Counted from the stretch's first letter, positions 11,359-22,879 are shown. The stretch is DNA of 64,000 nucleotides from Sanghuangporus weigelae (GCA_033182465.1 CP137322.1:868001-932000); one strand, 5' to 3'. The notes: generated by a model not told the origin, from the letters alone. A program made the numbers and translations.

Positions 11359-12979
11359 CGATCGAAACGCAAGATTCGACGAAGCGTACAGAATCTGTCT
11401 CTAGGTTGACCGTGGCTTATATGATCTCCAAAAACTGGTTTGCGACAGGTAGGATAGGATTCTTCAGTTCATGTCGTCAATAGACCTGCGAAAGCAATTC
11501 AAGCGACCAATCTGTAGAACATGCAGTCCAGGATGCTCTCGGCTTGGAAGGATATTCAAAATAATAATATACCAAGCAGATGCGGAGCCTCTAGCAAATG
11601 AGCAAAAGCAGACCTTGATACGACTATTGTAGTAAGTTTGTCAATCTACCTCTTGGCATGCAGGTGGCTCGCACTAGGTTCTCCTTCCAAAGCACGATGA
11701 AATCGCGCAACACAAGAACCCAAGATTTTTGTTTATGAAATTGGCAACTCCTAACTTGCATTTTTGCCGATGCGGGTGCAGCCCTAGCACGAATATTTCG
11801 TAAGTCCACTGGACAGTAGGAAGAATATAAGAGCTCACATAGACGAGAGACTTGGTAACGTGAAGGCATGATCGCAAGCAGCCTTCACAGGAAGTACTAA
11901 GACTACAATAGACGATATAGACGCGTAAGATTACTGAACAGATAGGAAAGGGAAACATCTCAGCTTACTTGAGAGCTCAGAAACCCGCGGCATAGATCTG
12001 TGCTATTTGCAAATGTATAGGGAGCAAATTATAAGATTGAAGTGCCACACCGAAACCATTCGGATTTTCTCTTATCGGTCACTCGCAGCAAGTAACCGAG
12101 GCAAAAGACCATCAAAGATAGATGTAACCATCTTTTAGAGGAAGTCACCTCGAAATGGGCTGCCTAGATAGTTTGATAGTAAGATAGAGATGATAGGCAA
12201 AGCAATTAGTAATGACGGACAGCGCTAGGCTAGCATAGATTATGGAAGAGTCTCGACGGATCACGGAGATCTCGGAACTCGAAATCCTTGTCGATACTCC
12301 AAGTACCGGTGCTCTTGGCGAAAGTAGCAGGTGAGAGGACGGGTAATGTGTCCACCGAGAAAGTCGTAGAACAGAACTTCTTGCGATTCCGAAAAGGTTG
12401 ATAGCCTCGGTCGACCCACAAACGCTGCGATCAAGACAATAGACCACGAATGCTGATAAAGCTACAAACATAAGAGCAACACGGAAACCCATGCGAGACT
12501 GACAGCAGGCAGAGACCAGTAATAGCGATATCGCAGTGTCGGCACAATCGGCACAATAATGCTCATAGTCCAAGTCCTTTAGCATAGATGTCTCACTTTA
12601 AGAGCCTCAACTTTAGCAGCGATCCATGCTTGTACGTTAGAGTTTTGTTCCGTTTGTGGCGATCATTCCCAGACCCAGACCCAGACCCAGACCCAGGCCC
12701 AGAGATTACTTATAGTGACACAGCCACTGACGGCAATGATTGCACCCACTGTACGCGTTGGCCCTGTAATCTGTAAAATGGAAGTGATGAATCAGCTTTT
12801 GAGCCTCGCTTGCTGAAAGCTCAGAGGTATCAAGTAGCTCACCTGATTGTATACTAGGTTAGAAGCCCCGGAAACTCTTGCTTGCCTTGCCTGGTCGAAG
12901 GACGCGACACTGTAAATTCACAATAAGCATTCAAGACGTCTCAGCAATGCTGAGTCGAGACTACGTTATGGACCTTGCT
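11359..12979. other. Intergenic region between kinase 1 and the first patatin copy
   Basis: There are minus-strand readings of 94 codons (11674-11958) and 146 codons (12145-12585), but neither shows a family motif or exon partners. A 35-bp stretch at 12638-12672 resembles 18391-18428 upstream of the intact patatin gene, at about 80% identity by eye, so the promoter region was probably duplicated with the genes. The rest is unexplained. Confidence 0.4.
12666..12702. repeat. CCCAGA hexamer microsatellite
   Basis: About six units of a CCAGAC-type hexamer, the last one altered (CAGGCC). It sits just downstream of the stretch shared with the patatin promoter and is not seen in the matching position near 18430, so it arose after the duplication. 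Confidence 0.8.
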
Positions 12980-13925
12980 CATTTGATGGTGGAGGCGTCC
13001 GTGGTGCCGCCTCTGCAAAAATAATCGATATCATCATGAACGACCGAAGTGCATGCCGCCGACTATTTTGATATGTTCGGCGGGACGAGCACCGGTGGAC
13101 TCATCGCCATCATGCTCGTTCGCCTTCGTGTTGACATCAAGAACCTCCTCGGCAACTACTTCGATCTCTCGAGTAGACTATTTAAATCGAGGTCGAAGAT
13201 AATTTATTCAGAAGGATCAAGTACTGCGGCAAGCTCGCCGAGAAGCTCTCCGCAGAAATAGTAGTAAACAGTTCAGCCGAAGAGCTGATGCTACGCTCAA
13301 AAACAGTGAATTCGATGCATCCGACGTCTTTGTCATCCCCGTCGACGCCGAAAATGCGTCTGGCGACCGATCGTCCTGAGATCATACGACGTCGGAAGTG
13401 AAAATGAAGCAGCTTCTCACCGAACCGCAGATGCCGCCCGTGCAACAACGCCACATCTGCCTATTTACCAGATAAACCGCTGAGGAACGGGAAGGTCACC
13501 ATTGATGGCGGATTGTCTGTAAACAACCCAACGGACGTCTTCATCTCTGAGGCACGTCGCAAGTATGGGCGCAGTGTCCGCATCGGACTGTTGCTTAGCA
13601 TAGACACGAGCGAGACTTGGGCATATCATTACCGACTCTGAGAGGAAGCATTTGCGGGTCGAGGAGTGATTCAGAGAAAGCGATCTCGGGACATATCTCC
13701 GCATCAATGTGCCAGCGATTGGCAATGTGCACCTCGATGATTACAAGGCGCTTTCAAGTGTGGGTGAACCGAACATTTTTTGAGCACGCCTGAGGTGGTA
13801 GAAATCCGCAGACAGATCTAGATCGTGGAGGCTCTGCAAAGCAGCCTCTTTTTTCTCTTGGTATCGAATAGATCTTCAATAGAGATAAACAAAAGCGAGA
13901 AAGGGCGGTGTGGACGAAGAAACAT
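12980..13925 (+). pseudogene. Patatin-like phospholipase pseudogene, copy 1
   Basis: The DNA aligns with most of the intact patatin gene (19272-20340), including its 3' untranslated region with the AAAGGGCGGTGTGGACGA block. Visible remnants are the oxyanion motif FDGGGVRGAA, the lipase box FGGTSTGGLIAIML and the region of the catalytic Asp, VTIDGGLSVNNPTD. The reading frame is broken at several points. Examples are a short deletion before HAADYFDMFGGT, a frame change after the region matching KSRSNIV, and a loss of about 50 nt around the segment matching TGEKSPTALP. The N-terminal exon region is missing. This is a host gene copy that decayed in place; its orientation relative to kinase 1 matches the intact pair. 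Confidence 0.88.
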
Positions 13926-14329
13926 AAAACAATCATGAGGAGGAAGAATTTCGTGACCTATGATTGCGGCAGCGGCTATCAATAAAATCTTGGAGGGCGT
14001 GTGATTTGATTACGTTGTCGGTTATTTCCGGTTGGATTCTCGATTTTCAAACAAATTTCTTTTGTATTTTTCACTTGACGTATTTTTCTGTTCTGGGCTG
14101 TTTGTGCCTGCTGTTTGCTTCTATCTTGCATCTAGTACTATTACCAGTTCATGAACTCGGGCCTTCGCGTCAAAGATAACCGAATGGATTGAGAAAACCT
14201 GCGACATGTATATGCTCGCCATCCGCCATCTCTAACACATCGAACGAGGCTTCACATTGCGGACTCTTCCCATCCTACATAGGTCTCAATGACTACATGT
14301 ACACATTCAAGCCTTTCTTCTCTTCCTTC
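13926..14329. other. Gap between patatin pseudogenes
   Basis: A short plus-strand reading at 13964-14179 has a hydrophobic stretch but no supporting exons. I see no homology to the flanking copies. Confidence 0.35.
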
Positions 14330-15010
14330 CAGCGACTACTGCGCACTCCACCCCAGCTGAAGCGCAATCTGTTACTGAGGTTGTAGCTCGCTTTCTAAGC
14401 AAGGCAAACGGTAGTAGCAGATTGCCGTAAGGGTGATCGTGTGGTAAGTGCAAAATAACTTCTTCGAAACATCGCTCGGTGGGATTAAACGATGACTACG
14501 CGGAAAGGAGCAGGCCATCCATCGCCTCGTTCGATCTCGAATGCCACTGGCACATGAAGTCCATCCCGCCGACTACTTTGATGTGTTCGGTAGAACGAGC
14601 ACCGGTGGACTCATCGTTTGCATGCTCGATCGCTTTCGTATTTGCATTAGCACTAGGAGACTCCTCTGAACCTACTACTACCTCTCAAAGAGACTGTTCA
14701 AGTCGAGATTGAAGTTCGGAGTGTATTCAGAGGAGCCAGGCACTCTGGAAGGCTGGTCGAGACGCATTCCGCAGAACTAGTAATGAGGCTCGGCTTAAAG
14801 AGCTTTTTCGATGAGGAAAAACGTCGAATCAGATGCGCCCGAGCGTTTGATACCATCGTTCGCACGCAGAATACTCTGAGATCGGACGTGAAAGTGAAAC
14901 ACCATTCGCGCACCATTCGCGCACCATGGCACCCACATCTGCGACGCCCCACCTGCTTATTCTCTGCCACAGCGCCTGAAATTGAGAAGTAGCCATCTGT
15001 TGAATTTCAT
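14330..15010 (+). pseudogene. Patatin-like phospholipase pseudogene, copy 2, heavily decayed
   Basis: Nucleotides 14335-14440 match the Ser-rich 5' coding part of the intact patatin gene (near 18960-19085, including the GCTCGCTTTCTAAGCAAGGCAA block). Nucleotides 14530-14720 match its catalytic-Ser region: HWHMKSIPPTTLMC read in another frame, and GTSTGG still visible in the DNA as ACGAGCACCGGTGGACTC. The match fades after 14960. It is more diverged than copy 1 and has many breaks. A local doubling of CACCATTCGCG lies at 14900-14925. Confidence 0.75.
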
Positions 15011-15347
15011 CAACCATCGGCAGCTTGGAGCGTGTCGCAAACATAGACACAATGTCCATTACTTGCCGCCATCGTCTCCGAACACACTCAGCTATATTAT
15101 CTAATTGGATGCATATACGCGACTAGGAACGACTCTGAAGGATTGATCTGTGAACATACCTCGTAAAGGCATACACCAGATGCGTATCTCGGACAAAATG
15201 GTTCTGGTCTGGCACAGCTGACAACTTTATTTGTGAGTATTTGTTTCTGTTCCCACGGTTGTCGTGTGCGGTCAGCGACTAAAATGCAATATCGACGTTT
15301 TTCATTTGAGAGTAGACTGTATTCTACACTTATGTCACGATGTCTAA

Positions 15348-17081
15348 CTATCTCTTCGCGAGCTTGTCCAAGAACTTTGAAACCTTGCTCTTGCGTCCAG
15401 CCTTCCTCTTCGGCTTGATTGCAGCCTGGAGTTTCGCTAATCCAGTGACCTTCTTGTTCTTTGCAGCCTCTTCTGGCAAGACCGGCCTTGGCTGCTCGTG
15501 CTGCTGCTGTCCCTGAGGCTCGACTGCCTTGATGAACTATTTAAAACCACATTAGTTTTTCGAAGGGTGGTCCATATGGCATCTACTTACCGGCTCGGCA
15601 AGTGCCCGTTCTGCTGTCAGCCTTCGCACAGAACTTACTCTAAGTAGTTTCTCAAGGAAATCATATGCTGAATGAAGAATGTCGCTCGTTATTTTGGTCG
15701 CATGCCTCAAGGAATGAGAATTATTGGCGAACCATCTTTATGGGCTCCATACCAGTCATCTATTCCAGGAGGCCACAACGGATCGCGGAAGTGGTTTCTG
15801 ACCAAGTCTCGTTCTTTATAGTAAATTTCATCGTATTTTCCTGTGGAAAAGTGCAGACAGTAAACAAGCAAACACTTCCAAGAACAAACTAAAACTGACT
15901 TACGTTGTTGGAAAAGATGTGGATAAAGTGCCATGGCTTGCGTCCTAATGGCATTACTGTCAACAGGTTGGAAGGGAAAGTTGCCTTTGAAAAGCATGGT
16001 AAATACTGTCACTCTGACCGAATACACGCTGCTTAGCAAATACAAAGAGTAAGAGAAACCCGACTTACCCGACGGCCCAGATATCGCCAGGGTAGCTCTG
16101 ACTGTTATCTGCGAATACCTCAGGAGGGAAGTACGGTGGTGTCCCACCAAGTCCAACAGTTTGAGCAGACACTTGGCTTACATTCAGCGCGCTGTCATAA
16201 TTTGACATCATCAGTGAAGAACATTCAAGGCAAAAGTAGAGAAATGAGATGTCTCACAGTCCAAAATCCGTGATCTTCACGACGAAATCCCTGGTAAGCA
16301 TTATGTTCTCTGGTCTGAGCGAATCAAGGTGTTAGACAAAGAAGCAAGGCAAAAACGCCGACTGACTTTATATCACGATGTGCATAACCTTTTCCGTGTA
16401 TAAACTGAAGCCCTTCGAGCATCTGGCTACATGGAAGCCGAAGTCAGTTTATCACATGAACAAGAGTATGTGAGTGCTCACCGAGCGAAGTACGCTACAG
16501 ATGCCGTCGGGATGTTATAACCGCCCTGGAAGAAAGACCACATGTAGTGAAAAAGATCACCACCATCAATGTACTCAAACTCAAAGCAGTTGTACGTAAC
16601 TCTTCCTATCAGTTGTTCAAATTTACCAAAATATGCAACCTGGAAAATGTCTATCAGACCAATGCTAGATAGACATGATTGTATACCGAATGGCACATAC
16701 AATGTTCTTGTGCCTGTCTTTCGCCAAAGCCATCAAAGCTGTCAGTTCAGTGTTGCTGACCCCTTTTCCTGTCTTAGTCTTTTCGACACACTTGATCGCA
16801 ACAGTAAGTTGACCCTTAGCGAGCGGAGACATGTCCTGCTTCGTCACTTTCTGTTAAGGCGTATGCGTTTCAATTTCTAATGCAGACGAAAACAGGAAAG
16901 AAGGACATACGTAAACAACACCGAAGCCTCCCCGGCCTATCTCTTGCTTGTTGTCCCAATAGTACACCCATTTCGGCTCCAGCGTTCTCCCATGTGTATC
17001 TTTAACACCTCTTATATCTTGACGTCTAGCCGAATTGCTGAGAGGAGGGCGTTCGTGAGTGCGTGGAGGTCGGGCGGCCAT
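15348..17081 (-). CDS. Protein kinase 2 of a tandem pair, canonical HRD loop, about 9 introns
   Basis: A Ser/Thr protein kinase with every core motif. After a short N-terminus (MAARPPRTHERPPLSNSARR) come the P-loop QEIGRGGFGVVY, VAIKCVEKTKTGKG, the hinge EFEYIDGGDLFHYMWSFFQ, MLEGLQFIHGKGYAHRDIKP and KITDFGL. GGTPPYFPPEVF and GDIWAVGVTVF follow. The C-lobe ends AYDFLEKLLRV then RLTAERALAEP. A last exon encodes a Gln-rich then strongly basic tail ending KVSKFLDKLAKR. All introns close in frame, including one of about 47 nt at DDW|HATK. The tail could be a nuclear localisation or membrane-binding segment. It is paralogous to kinase 1, with introns at the same places (IK|P and DFGL), and points away from the intact patatin gene. 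Confidence 0.85.
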
Positions 17082-18926
17082 ACTTTAGAGCCTGAAGTTT
17101 CTGCTGAACTTCTGGTCCTCGAAGCCGTACGTATTGGACATGATTTATACATGCTCGAGCCAGTATGGTTTGCAGCATCGACGAGTATTGAGAAGCAATG
17201 AAATGACTTTGAAGTATGGTGTCCAACAAAGCTAGTGATAAGCAGCGGACAAGCGATAGAGGAGACATCCGAAGAGACCGAACTTGCGATGGGCTTCCCA
17301 GGTGCGTGAAACGATTGCACGTCATTTGCAGACCCCAGGCCTGAAGAGTCAGAAACTTACTCCTTGCAGGAACTTTGTTCATTCTTTGTATCCTCATCGT
17401 TTGACCATCCGTTATGAAATAGGAAACTGAGCTCTGGAGGCGATCGTATAGCAGATCGTGACGGGCAATAGGCATCTGAAACTTCGTTAAGCATGCGGAG
17501 ATTTCAAATTAGTGGAGAAGGTCAATGCGCAACGCAAAGCAGCCCGCCTTCGTATACACGTATCGCTGGATATTGATTGCTCAAACTAAGGGCGTGTTAT
17601 AATTAGCTTGATGGATGCCTGAAGAAGAAGAGATTTGAGCAGTCTCGGAGTCACCTAGTGAGCGTGAGTATGGTCAGTCAACCAAAGGCTCGCCCAAACT
17701 AACCTGTTTTGGGAAGAATACTAGTTCCCTTCGATACTTGAAACACTATCGGAATGCATGAGCGTGCCGAATCGGATGCCACACGGCAGATGGGTCACTG
17801 GATTGTGCTTTGTAGAAGAGGAGAGGGCAGGTGTGTTAGCCAGCAAAAACTGTCGCGCTTCGTCCGAAGGACAAGAGCAGGGATGATAAAAGTCAGGAGA
17901 GGGTTGGGACCGATCGTCGATCGCCAGTTATTGGACCTCGGCACCATTCGACTTTCCTGGTATGCGGCGTTTCTACAGACTGTGGCGAACCAATCTAGGT
18001 GTTTTTTTTATCTCCTAGCATTCCACCCCAGCCACGAATACATGATTGAGCGAAGCAAATATGATATCACTGACAGCCTAATACGGTATCAACGCGCCGC
18101 CACGATGAATGCACAAAGGACTTACCGACAGTGATTTGAGCGGGCACCAACTTGACCCGCTCAGCGAACAATTTCCGTCTTCAAACTAGCGGGAAAGATA
18201 ACCTCTGCTGTAGCTCCGCTCCTAGCCAGACTCGTTAAAGACTCTATAAATAAACCACTCACTCGATTTGATTTGCTGATCCATCATTAGCGCCAATATA
18301 ACAAAAGAACATTTCTCCTTCTATCAAGCAGCCTTGTCTCAAAATGAGGGCGAGCCTGGACCGCGACAGTAATTAATGTTTATCTGTTTATTAGAGTTCC
18401 GTTCCGTTCATGTCGATCGTTTCCTGGGCTGTCGTTTGCACAGCCACCAGCGATCACAAATGCTGAGGGCTGGGAAATTCACGGAGTATGCCAGACGGCG
18501 CACCGTTACTAGCTGAAGAAGAAAGTATAATCTTTGAAAGCTTCCTATCGCGCAAGCTTTAGGGAAAAAATAAATACCATGGGATATCGTGCAATTCTTT
18601 GATTCGTCGGAGGCTAGGATATACGTTCACAATAAAGGTTGATTGTGTCTTATCAAAGCACAAGTCAAGATTCGCGTTCTGGCCGCCTGCAGACCACCTT
18701 TGTAGAGAAGCATGTCTCTGAGACCTTCAGCACGACTCCGCCTCAGAAGGTCAATAAAAAACGACCATGCTGAATAATAAGGTAGAAGCAACTCTACCGC
18801 ATCACCCTATCACCCCAGCCCACCGCACTCTAGTATGTCCCATTCATTCCAAGCTGTTCATCTCCATTGAAGCTAAAGCATCTTCGCCCCGAAGTCCTAC
18901 GTTCTCTTTACAAATCAAGAGGAACA
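17082..18926. other. Region between kinase 2 and the patatin gene
   Basis: About 1.8 kb upstream of two divergent genes. It holds a TATAAATA box at 18245-18252 and, at 18391-18428, the stretch shared with 12638-12672. A 126-codon plus-strand reading (17754-18134) and a minus-strand reading (17026-17475) have no recognisable features; I do not call them genes. The shared stretch and TATA box may mark the patatin transcription start, which would leave a long 5' leader, possibly with an intron. Confidence 0.4.
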
Positions 18927-20237
18927 ATGAGGAGCACTGTCTACTCCCGCTCTTGCTCCTCAGCCACTACTCCTTCCAGCAGCTGCTCTACGTTAAATAC
19001 CCCAAATGAGACGCCAAAGGCGACTCAATTTATACCTCGCCTTCTAAGTAAGGCAAGCAGTAGCAGCAGCTCGCTGCTAAGGTGGGAACGTCATCCGGGA
19101 AAAGTAAGCCTTCTCGTCATTACATTAGAAGAAACGATACTAAGGGTGTGTCAGAAAATATCCTCTTATACTTCCCCCCCGGTCAGCGCACAATCCTCCC
19201 GCGCTCCCTCATTCGTCAGCCGCACTTCAACCTGCGACTGCGACGAACCTACCACATATATCAATGCGATCACAATTGATGGTGGAGGCGTCCGCGGTGC
19301 CGCCTCTGCAAAAATAATCGATATCATCATGAATGACCTCTCGCATGCCACTGGCACCGAAGTGCATCCCGCCGACTACTTTAATATGTTCGGCGGGACG
19401 AGCACCGGCGGACTCATCGCCATCATGCTCGGTCGCCTTCGTGTTGGCACCAAGAACCTCCTCGACAACTACTTTGACCTCTCGAGTAGACTATTCAAAT
19501 CGAGGTCGAACATAGTGAGGAGTTTATTCAGAGGAACCAAGTACTCTGGCAAGCTCGCAGAGAAGCTCTTCGCAGAGATAGCAGCAAACAACTCAGCCGA
19601 AGGAGCTGATGCTACGCTCAAAAATAGTGAATTCGGTGCACCTGACGTCTTTGTCACCGCCGTCGACGCCGAAAATGCGTCTGGCGACCCAATTGTCTTG
19701 AGATCATACGACGTCGGAAGTGAAAATGAGGCACCTTTCGCGCACCGAATCGTGGATGCTGCCCGAGCAACGACTGCCGCACCCGCCTACTTCTCAGCTA
19801 AAACGTTGGGGAATGGGAAGGTCGCCATCGATGGCGGATTGTCTGTAAACAACCCGACGGACATCCTCATCTCTGAGGCACGTCGGAAGTATGGGCGCGG
19901 TGTCCGCTTCGGGCTGCTGCTCAGCATCGGGACAGGCGAAAAGTCACCTACTGCTCTGCCTGCTTGCTCATCCGCTGCTTCTCTCCTATCGTTCACGAAG
20001 GCCCTTGGCCATATCGTTACCGACTCTGAGAGGACACATCTGCGCGTTGAGGAACGATTCAGAGAAAGTGATCTCGGGACATATCTCCGCATCAATGTGC
20101 CAGCGATCGGTGATGTGTGCCTCGATGATTACAAGACGATTCCCGAGATCGTTGATGCAGCAGAGCAATTTATGGGCACGCCTGAGATGATTGAAATCCG
20201 CAGACAGATTGTGGAGGTTCTACTTCGCAGTCCATGA
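18927..20237 (+). CDS. Patatin-like phospholipase (intact copy)
   Basis: A patatin-domain acyl hydrolase expected to cleave membrane phospholipids or galactolipids using a Ser-Asp dyad. The N-terminal 100 residues are Ser/Thr-rich with no known domain. The catalytic domain starts near residue 115 with the oxyanion loop ITIDGGGVRGAA. The nucleophile box follows (FGGTSTGGLIAIMLGRLR), then the catalytic Asp in KVAIDGGLSVNNPTD and the strand GLLLSIGTGE. The C-terminus is ordinary for the family and ends VEVLLRSP. About 436 residues from the ATG at 18927. Within it, 19104-19154 has GT..CAG ends, a CTAAG branch-like site and a length of 51 nt, a multiple of three without a stop. It may be an intron whose retention keeps the frame. 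The gene is the only whole member of a three-copy local family, and its neighbour upstream is kinase 2. Confidence 0.9.
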   Translation: MRSTVYSRSCSSATTPSSSCSTLNTPNETPKATQFIPRLLSKASSSSSSLLRWERHPGKVSLLVITLEETILRVCQKISSYTSPPVSAQSSRAPSFVSRTSTCDCDEPTTYINAITIDGGGVRGAASAKIIDIIMNDLSHATGTEVHPADYFNMFGGTSTGGLIAIMLGRLRVGTKNLLDNYFDLSSRLFKSRSNIVRSLFRGTKYSGKLAEKLFAEIAANNSAEGADATLKNSEFGAPDVFVTAVDAENASGDPIVLRSYDVGSENEAPFAHRIVDAARATTAAPAYFSAKTLGNGKVAIDGGLSVNNPTDILISEARRKYGRGVRFGLLLSIGTGEKSPTALPACSSAASLLSFTKALGHIVTDSERTHLRVEERFRESDLGTYLRINVPAIGDVCLDDYKTIPEIVDAAEQFMGTPEMIEIRRQIVEVLLRSP

Positions 20238-20736
20238 GATTGGTCTTCCCTTTTTTTGTTCTTTTCCTCTCAGCTTTGTATCAAATAAACTGCCAATAAA
20301 GATAAACAAAGGTCAGAAAGGGCGGTGTGGACGAGAACAGAGGAACTAGTCCAGGAAGAACTTCGTGGCACATCTGCACGAAATCTTCGCGTACCTACGA
20401 ATCAAGGTGCCTGGGATTCGTGGAAATGACAAGGAGATTTATGAATACTTAACTTGAAATCCGGAAACAAATAATTGGATTCTTATGTGTATCGCCGTGA
20501 CTAGCATTTATTTCTAGTGATATTACTAAGGGTAAGCTGATAAAAGTTGGTTCTGATGAAGTGATGGGAACCAATCCCTGGCGATCCTTCCAAATCAGTC
20601 CGACCATTTATAGTCTTCGTGGAGCTACTTTATACCCTATTTTTCTTTCCTCCCACCACCATCTCCTCCGTCCTTTTTCCTCGTCGTCTGTTTCTCTCAG
20701 CGCCGGCCATAAACGACGCCCAGGCCGCATTTCAAC
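20238..20736. other. Patatin 3' region and methyltransferase promoter
   Basis: The first 100 bp are the patatin 3' untranslated region (AATAAA-like signals near 20283 and 20297), shared with pseudogene copy 1. The rest is the upstream region of the methyltransferase gene, with a pyrimidine-rich stretch just before its ATG, common at fungal transcription starts. Confidence 0.5.
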
Positions 20737-21802
20737 ATGCCATCCATCTTCCAGCGCCATCCCCGCTACGCCCTCTTCTCTGGCGTTGCTCTCCTGGTCA
20801 CGTTCCTTCTTCTCGCATCACAGCATGCTCCGCCTCCGGCCATTGTCATTGACACATTCTCACCATCCGAAGAGCTGCAGCGTCGTCTCGAGTACGCTGA
20901 GGGTGCATATCAGAAGATGCTGAGAGCCAGAGAGGGCCTCATCCAAAAGTTTGGCCCTACGAGGGACAAGGTTGTGATGTGAGTTAGTCTAGCGTTTTGC
21001 GCGCAAAGACTGAGTTTGACGTGTCGCATCTAGGTTCCCACCCGACAATGAACCATGGCCACCTTACACCGTCTGGGACTTCGTTCCTGCTGCATTCAAC
21101 TGCCCGCACCCTGTCGAGCGTATCGGCGCTCTTGGTGACGGAGGAAAATGGGTCTGCGGTCTCCAGCGTGTCGCACACAAGCCAGATTGCGTCGTGTACT
21201 CCGTAGGTATCAACCACGAGTCGTCTTTCGAGGCCGAGCTGCTTTCGCGCACAAGTAACTGCGAAGTGTGGGGTTACGACTTTTCCGTCGAATCCTTCGG
21301 TCCGGAGGTACAGGACGATCCCGCTCTTCTTAGCCGTGCCCACTTCGCGCCCTATGGCTTGGCAGGCACCAATTCAGAAGGAGAGCACAAGATGTTCACC
21401 CTCCAGACTTTGATGGCGCGCAATGGTCACAAGCATATCGACATCCTCAAGATTGATATAGAAAGCTGGGAATTTGAGACACTTGCTTCGCTCGTTAAAC
21501 CGTACCTTGAATCCGGCGAACCTCTTCCCTTCGGCCAACTCCAGCTTGAGATTCACACATGGGGTAAGAAGTTCGACGAATTCCTCTCATGGTGGGAGAT
21601 GCTTGAGGCTGCGGGTCTTCGTCCATTCTGGACAGAGCCCAACCTCGTCTACATCAACTACAACCGCGGCTCCGATGCTGACCTCGCTGAATATTCTTTC
21701 CTTAACATCCGTGGCGACAACGTCTTCATCAGCGAACGCGAATTCTACCGACCACGGGGTGATGCTCATCCTCACCCCCCACCTCGTGCCCGGCACGACT
21801 AA
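20737..21802 (+). CDS. Membrane-anchored methyltransferase-like protein (METTL24/Methyltransf_22 type), 2 exons
   Basis: A signal-anchor (residues 10-28, ALFSGVALLVTFLLLAS) makes this a type II Golgi/ER membrane protein. A coiled stem of about 40 residues follows, then a methyltransferase-like domain with RIGALGDGGKWVCGL (a GDGGKWVC motif typical of Methyltransf_22), VVYSVGINHESSFEAEL, EVWGYDFSVESFG, DILKIDIESWEFETLASL and a C-terminal YSFLNIRG. Intron 20979-21033 (55 nt) is phase 2 and restores VVMFPPDNEPWPPY. About 336 residues. Family members in animals and fungi are thought to modify glycans or small molecules in the secretory pathway; the substrate is unknown. It looks whole. Confidence 0.85.
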
Positions 21803-22879
21803 GTGCACCTCTAAAAACTCCGCGCGCCTTTTACCCATCTTCTCTGCGCAGATTACGGACCCCAACACCAGTAATGCAGCCCGATATATTATCTAGTTTA
21901 TTTTGCTTGCATTTATACTTCGCATCGCGCATCGCGCATCTCCCAACACTGCATCTCGCCTCTCACGAACACCGTCTCTTTTCCCCTCGTCTACTCCCAC
22001 ATGCCGCCAACGCTCCCGCTAATAATAGCTATACTCTCCTTCATTTTGGCTTTTCCCACTTTCGTATCTTATTGGCACTGGACTGGGCTGGCACTCGGAC
22101 TGTATATCTATTTATGTGGAGGAATAGAATGGCTCACTTTCCTTATTGGATAATTAAATTCTTCACTTCACTATTGTCGCGAGAGAGTGTTTAGTGAGAT
22201 GCGCGAGGATGCGCGTTGCTTGGAGACCATGCCATGGAGTGTTTAGCACTCTTCGGGTATGGAATATTGATTGCGCGAGGAAAAATCGCGTCATGTTAGG
22301 CGAGAATGAGAGCATACGTACGAGCTAATACAAGCAGGCAGCGAGAGCTAAGTAGCATTCAGGTGTTCATGCTCCGACAGGAGTTGTGCAACCCGAATGA
22401 TAGCACCAGAAGCCAGCTAGCGTATCAAGATTCGCGAACAAGTATATGAAATTGATCTTTGGTTTCGATTCAACGCGAGGTACTCTTATAATCTTTCTCG
22501 CTCGGAAGATCTCTGCTCCCTCGTTTTTTGAATTTGAACTCAAACCCCGCGCGCACTAGTGTTCCCGACAGTCTCCGGGTAAGCTAAACCTTCCAGTATC
22601 GTTCACCCAGCCAGATGACTAGAAGCATACGAACTCCGAACGCTAAACAGGGGTCCAGATGTCCAAGTGTTCAGTTTTCCTTCGAGTACCCCGCATTGCG
22701 TCCCAACGCACAAGGATTACAGCCCGTGATGGGCTGGCACAGAACTCGCACCTATGCTCGTGTAATATCTACGGTGCACATATGTAACGAACGGACAGGC
22801 TTTGACCCACGACCAAGACCTTCGAGCCCGGGTTAACGTTGTTCCTCGCCATATGTATGAATGATTAGTTCACGACAAA
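21803..22879. other. Intergenic stretch
   Basis: The 3' region of the methyltransferase gene followed by about 800 bp without a gene. TGCGCGAGGA and GCGCGAGGAAA repeats occur near 22200-22290. A plus-strand reading at 22615-22836 lacks support. A TTCGAGCC string near 22820 resembles a tRNA T-loop but has no matching stem. Confidence 0.4.

Noticed and set aside
12145-12585. 146-codon minus-strand reading with hydrophobic stretches
   Set aside because: No homology seen, and it lies between duplicated genes where promoter DNA is expected; the hydrophobic runs are broken by polar residues.
17754-18134. 126-codon plus-strand reading between kinase 2 and patatin
   Set aside because: No motif, odd composition and no exon partner; it is more likely chance in promoter DNA.
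9715-20340. The kinase-patatin block as a transposon or viral insertion
   Set aside because: No terminal repeats, transposase, reverse transcriptase or capsid-like reading was found; introns and host-type genes argue for ordinary segmental duplication.
22790-22840. tRNA-like T-loop string TTCGAGCC
   Set aside because: The flanking bases do not form a five-pair T stem, and no acceptor, D or anticodon arms can be drawn around it.
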